5,845 nt of DNA from NCBI GenBank assembly GCA_013153915.1, contig JAADDL010000109.1, positions 1 through 5,845 of the forward strand, in the 5' to 3' direction. Under the pieces are notes generated by a model. The model was not told the DNA's origin, searched no databases, and worked only from the letters and a program-made list of their open reading frames with translations. The DNA is from Campylobacterota bacterium. GTDB lineage: Bacteria; Campylobacterota; Campylobacteria; Campylobacterales; JALSKU01. Positions 5,398-5,845 of the stretch are shown here, piece by piece; position 1 is the first letter of the stretch; every line of letters begins with the position of its first letter. The translations under genes and the position numbers were made by a program.

Positions 5398-5845
5398 ATG
5401 AAAACGATACTTTTATCAAACGGTACAGACAAAACGGCACTTTTGCAAAAAATAGGCGTCACAAAAGAGGGAATATCTTTTTTAAAAGATAAGATGGAGA
5501 TCAATTTTATATACATAAAGCAGATCAAAACGCCGGCGGCTCTCATACTAAAACAAGACGCACTCTCCATAGGAGCCGATCTTGCCGTACACAAAAACAC
5601 AATACTAAATATGCAAGAGAAAACCGATGCTCTACTTTTGGCGACGGATAAACAGCTAAAACTCCTTGTCAAAAAAGAGTCTTTGCAACCTTTCGGACTT
5701 AAAGAGTTGACAAAAGATTTAAAAAGCTATATAAACTTACCCGACAATGACCGTGTAGAAGTGATGGGCGTTATAAACGCAAATGACGATAGCTTTTTTG
5801 AAGGCAGTAGATTTGTGGGCGAAAAAGCGTTTGAGCAAATCCTAA
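5398..5845 (+). CDS. folP: FolP, dihydropteroate synthase (partial, N-terminal 149 codons)
   Basis: Dihydropteroate synthase condenses dihydropterin pyrophosphate with p-aminobenzoate in folate synthesis and is the target of sulfonamides. The frame is open from ATG 5398 to the right edge with no stop. The first ~120 residues are not the core synthase fold; they include DALLLATDKQLKLLVKK (77-93) and PFGLKEL (98-104). The core begins at VMGVINANDDSFFEGSRF (122-139), matching the family's MGxxN.TPDSF.(D)G loop, but with Asn-Asp in place of Thr-Pro. An N-terminal extension of this kind is typical of Campylobacterota FolP, which are about 380 residues as I recall. The start has a strong ribosome-binding site overlapping the holB stop, with 12 bases between the genes. 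The catalytic C-terminal part is outside the window. Confidence 0.85.
   Translation, partial: MKTILLSNGTDKTALLQKIGVTKEGISFLKDKMEINFIYIKQIKTPAALILKQDALSIGADLAVHKNTILNMQEKTDALLLATDKQLKLLVKKESLQPFGLKELTKDLKSYINLPDNDRVEVMGVINANDDSFFEGSRFVGEKAFEQIL

Noticed and set aside
1..5845. Search for tRNA, rRNA, CRISPR repeats, insertion sequences, attachment sites or a novel defence-like cluster
   Set aside because: Every stretch is accounted for by conserved housekeeping genes with no repeat arrays, transposase motifs, cloverleaf-like sequence or compositional break.

Overview
The window looks like core chromosome of a Campylobacterota (Epsilonproteobacteria) species. The evidence is the set and order of genes: HobA is a replication-initiation factor known from this phylum, and the order queA-tatC-tatB-hemW facing nudH-lysC-hobA-holB-folP matches what I recall of the Campylobacter jejuni queA-to-folP block. 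Base composition is AT-rich, with heavy use of ATA and AGA codons and tight gene packing. I cannot name the genus from this sequence alone.

Layout: the minus strand (read right to left) carries hemW, a 70-base gap, then tatB, tatC and the 5' end of queA, which leaves the window at base 1. tatB and tatC overlap by 8 bases, and queA begins directly after the tatC stop. The plus strand carries nudH/rppH, lysC, hobA, holB and the first 149 codons of folP, which leaves the window at the right end. The plus-strand genes touch, overlap by 1 or 4 bases, or are 12 bases apart, so they are almost certainly one transcript. A single 52-base gap (2459-2510) separates the two units and must hold both promoters. 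It contains back-to-back -10-like hexamers inside an imperfect 30-bp inverted repeat. There is no other gap above 100 bases.

Functions: the left unit serves protein export (TatB/TatC receptor complex; tatA is not here), tRNA modification (QueA) and heme trafficking (HemW). The right unit joins RNA 5'-end processing (RppH), the first step of aspartate-family amino acid synthesis (LysC), control of DnaA at the origin (HobA), the clamp loader (HolB, delta prime) and folate synthesis (FolP). It therefore places chromosome replication parts beside amino acid and folate metabolism.

Nothing here looks like a mobile element, defence system, CRISPR array or RNA gene. I found no convincing undescribed system. 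The points most worth a second look are a likely internal translation start giving a separate LysC regulatory subunit, the compact divergent promoter with its inverted repeat, the reduced HolB, the divergent FolP substrate loop, and three non-ATG starts.
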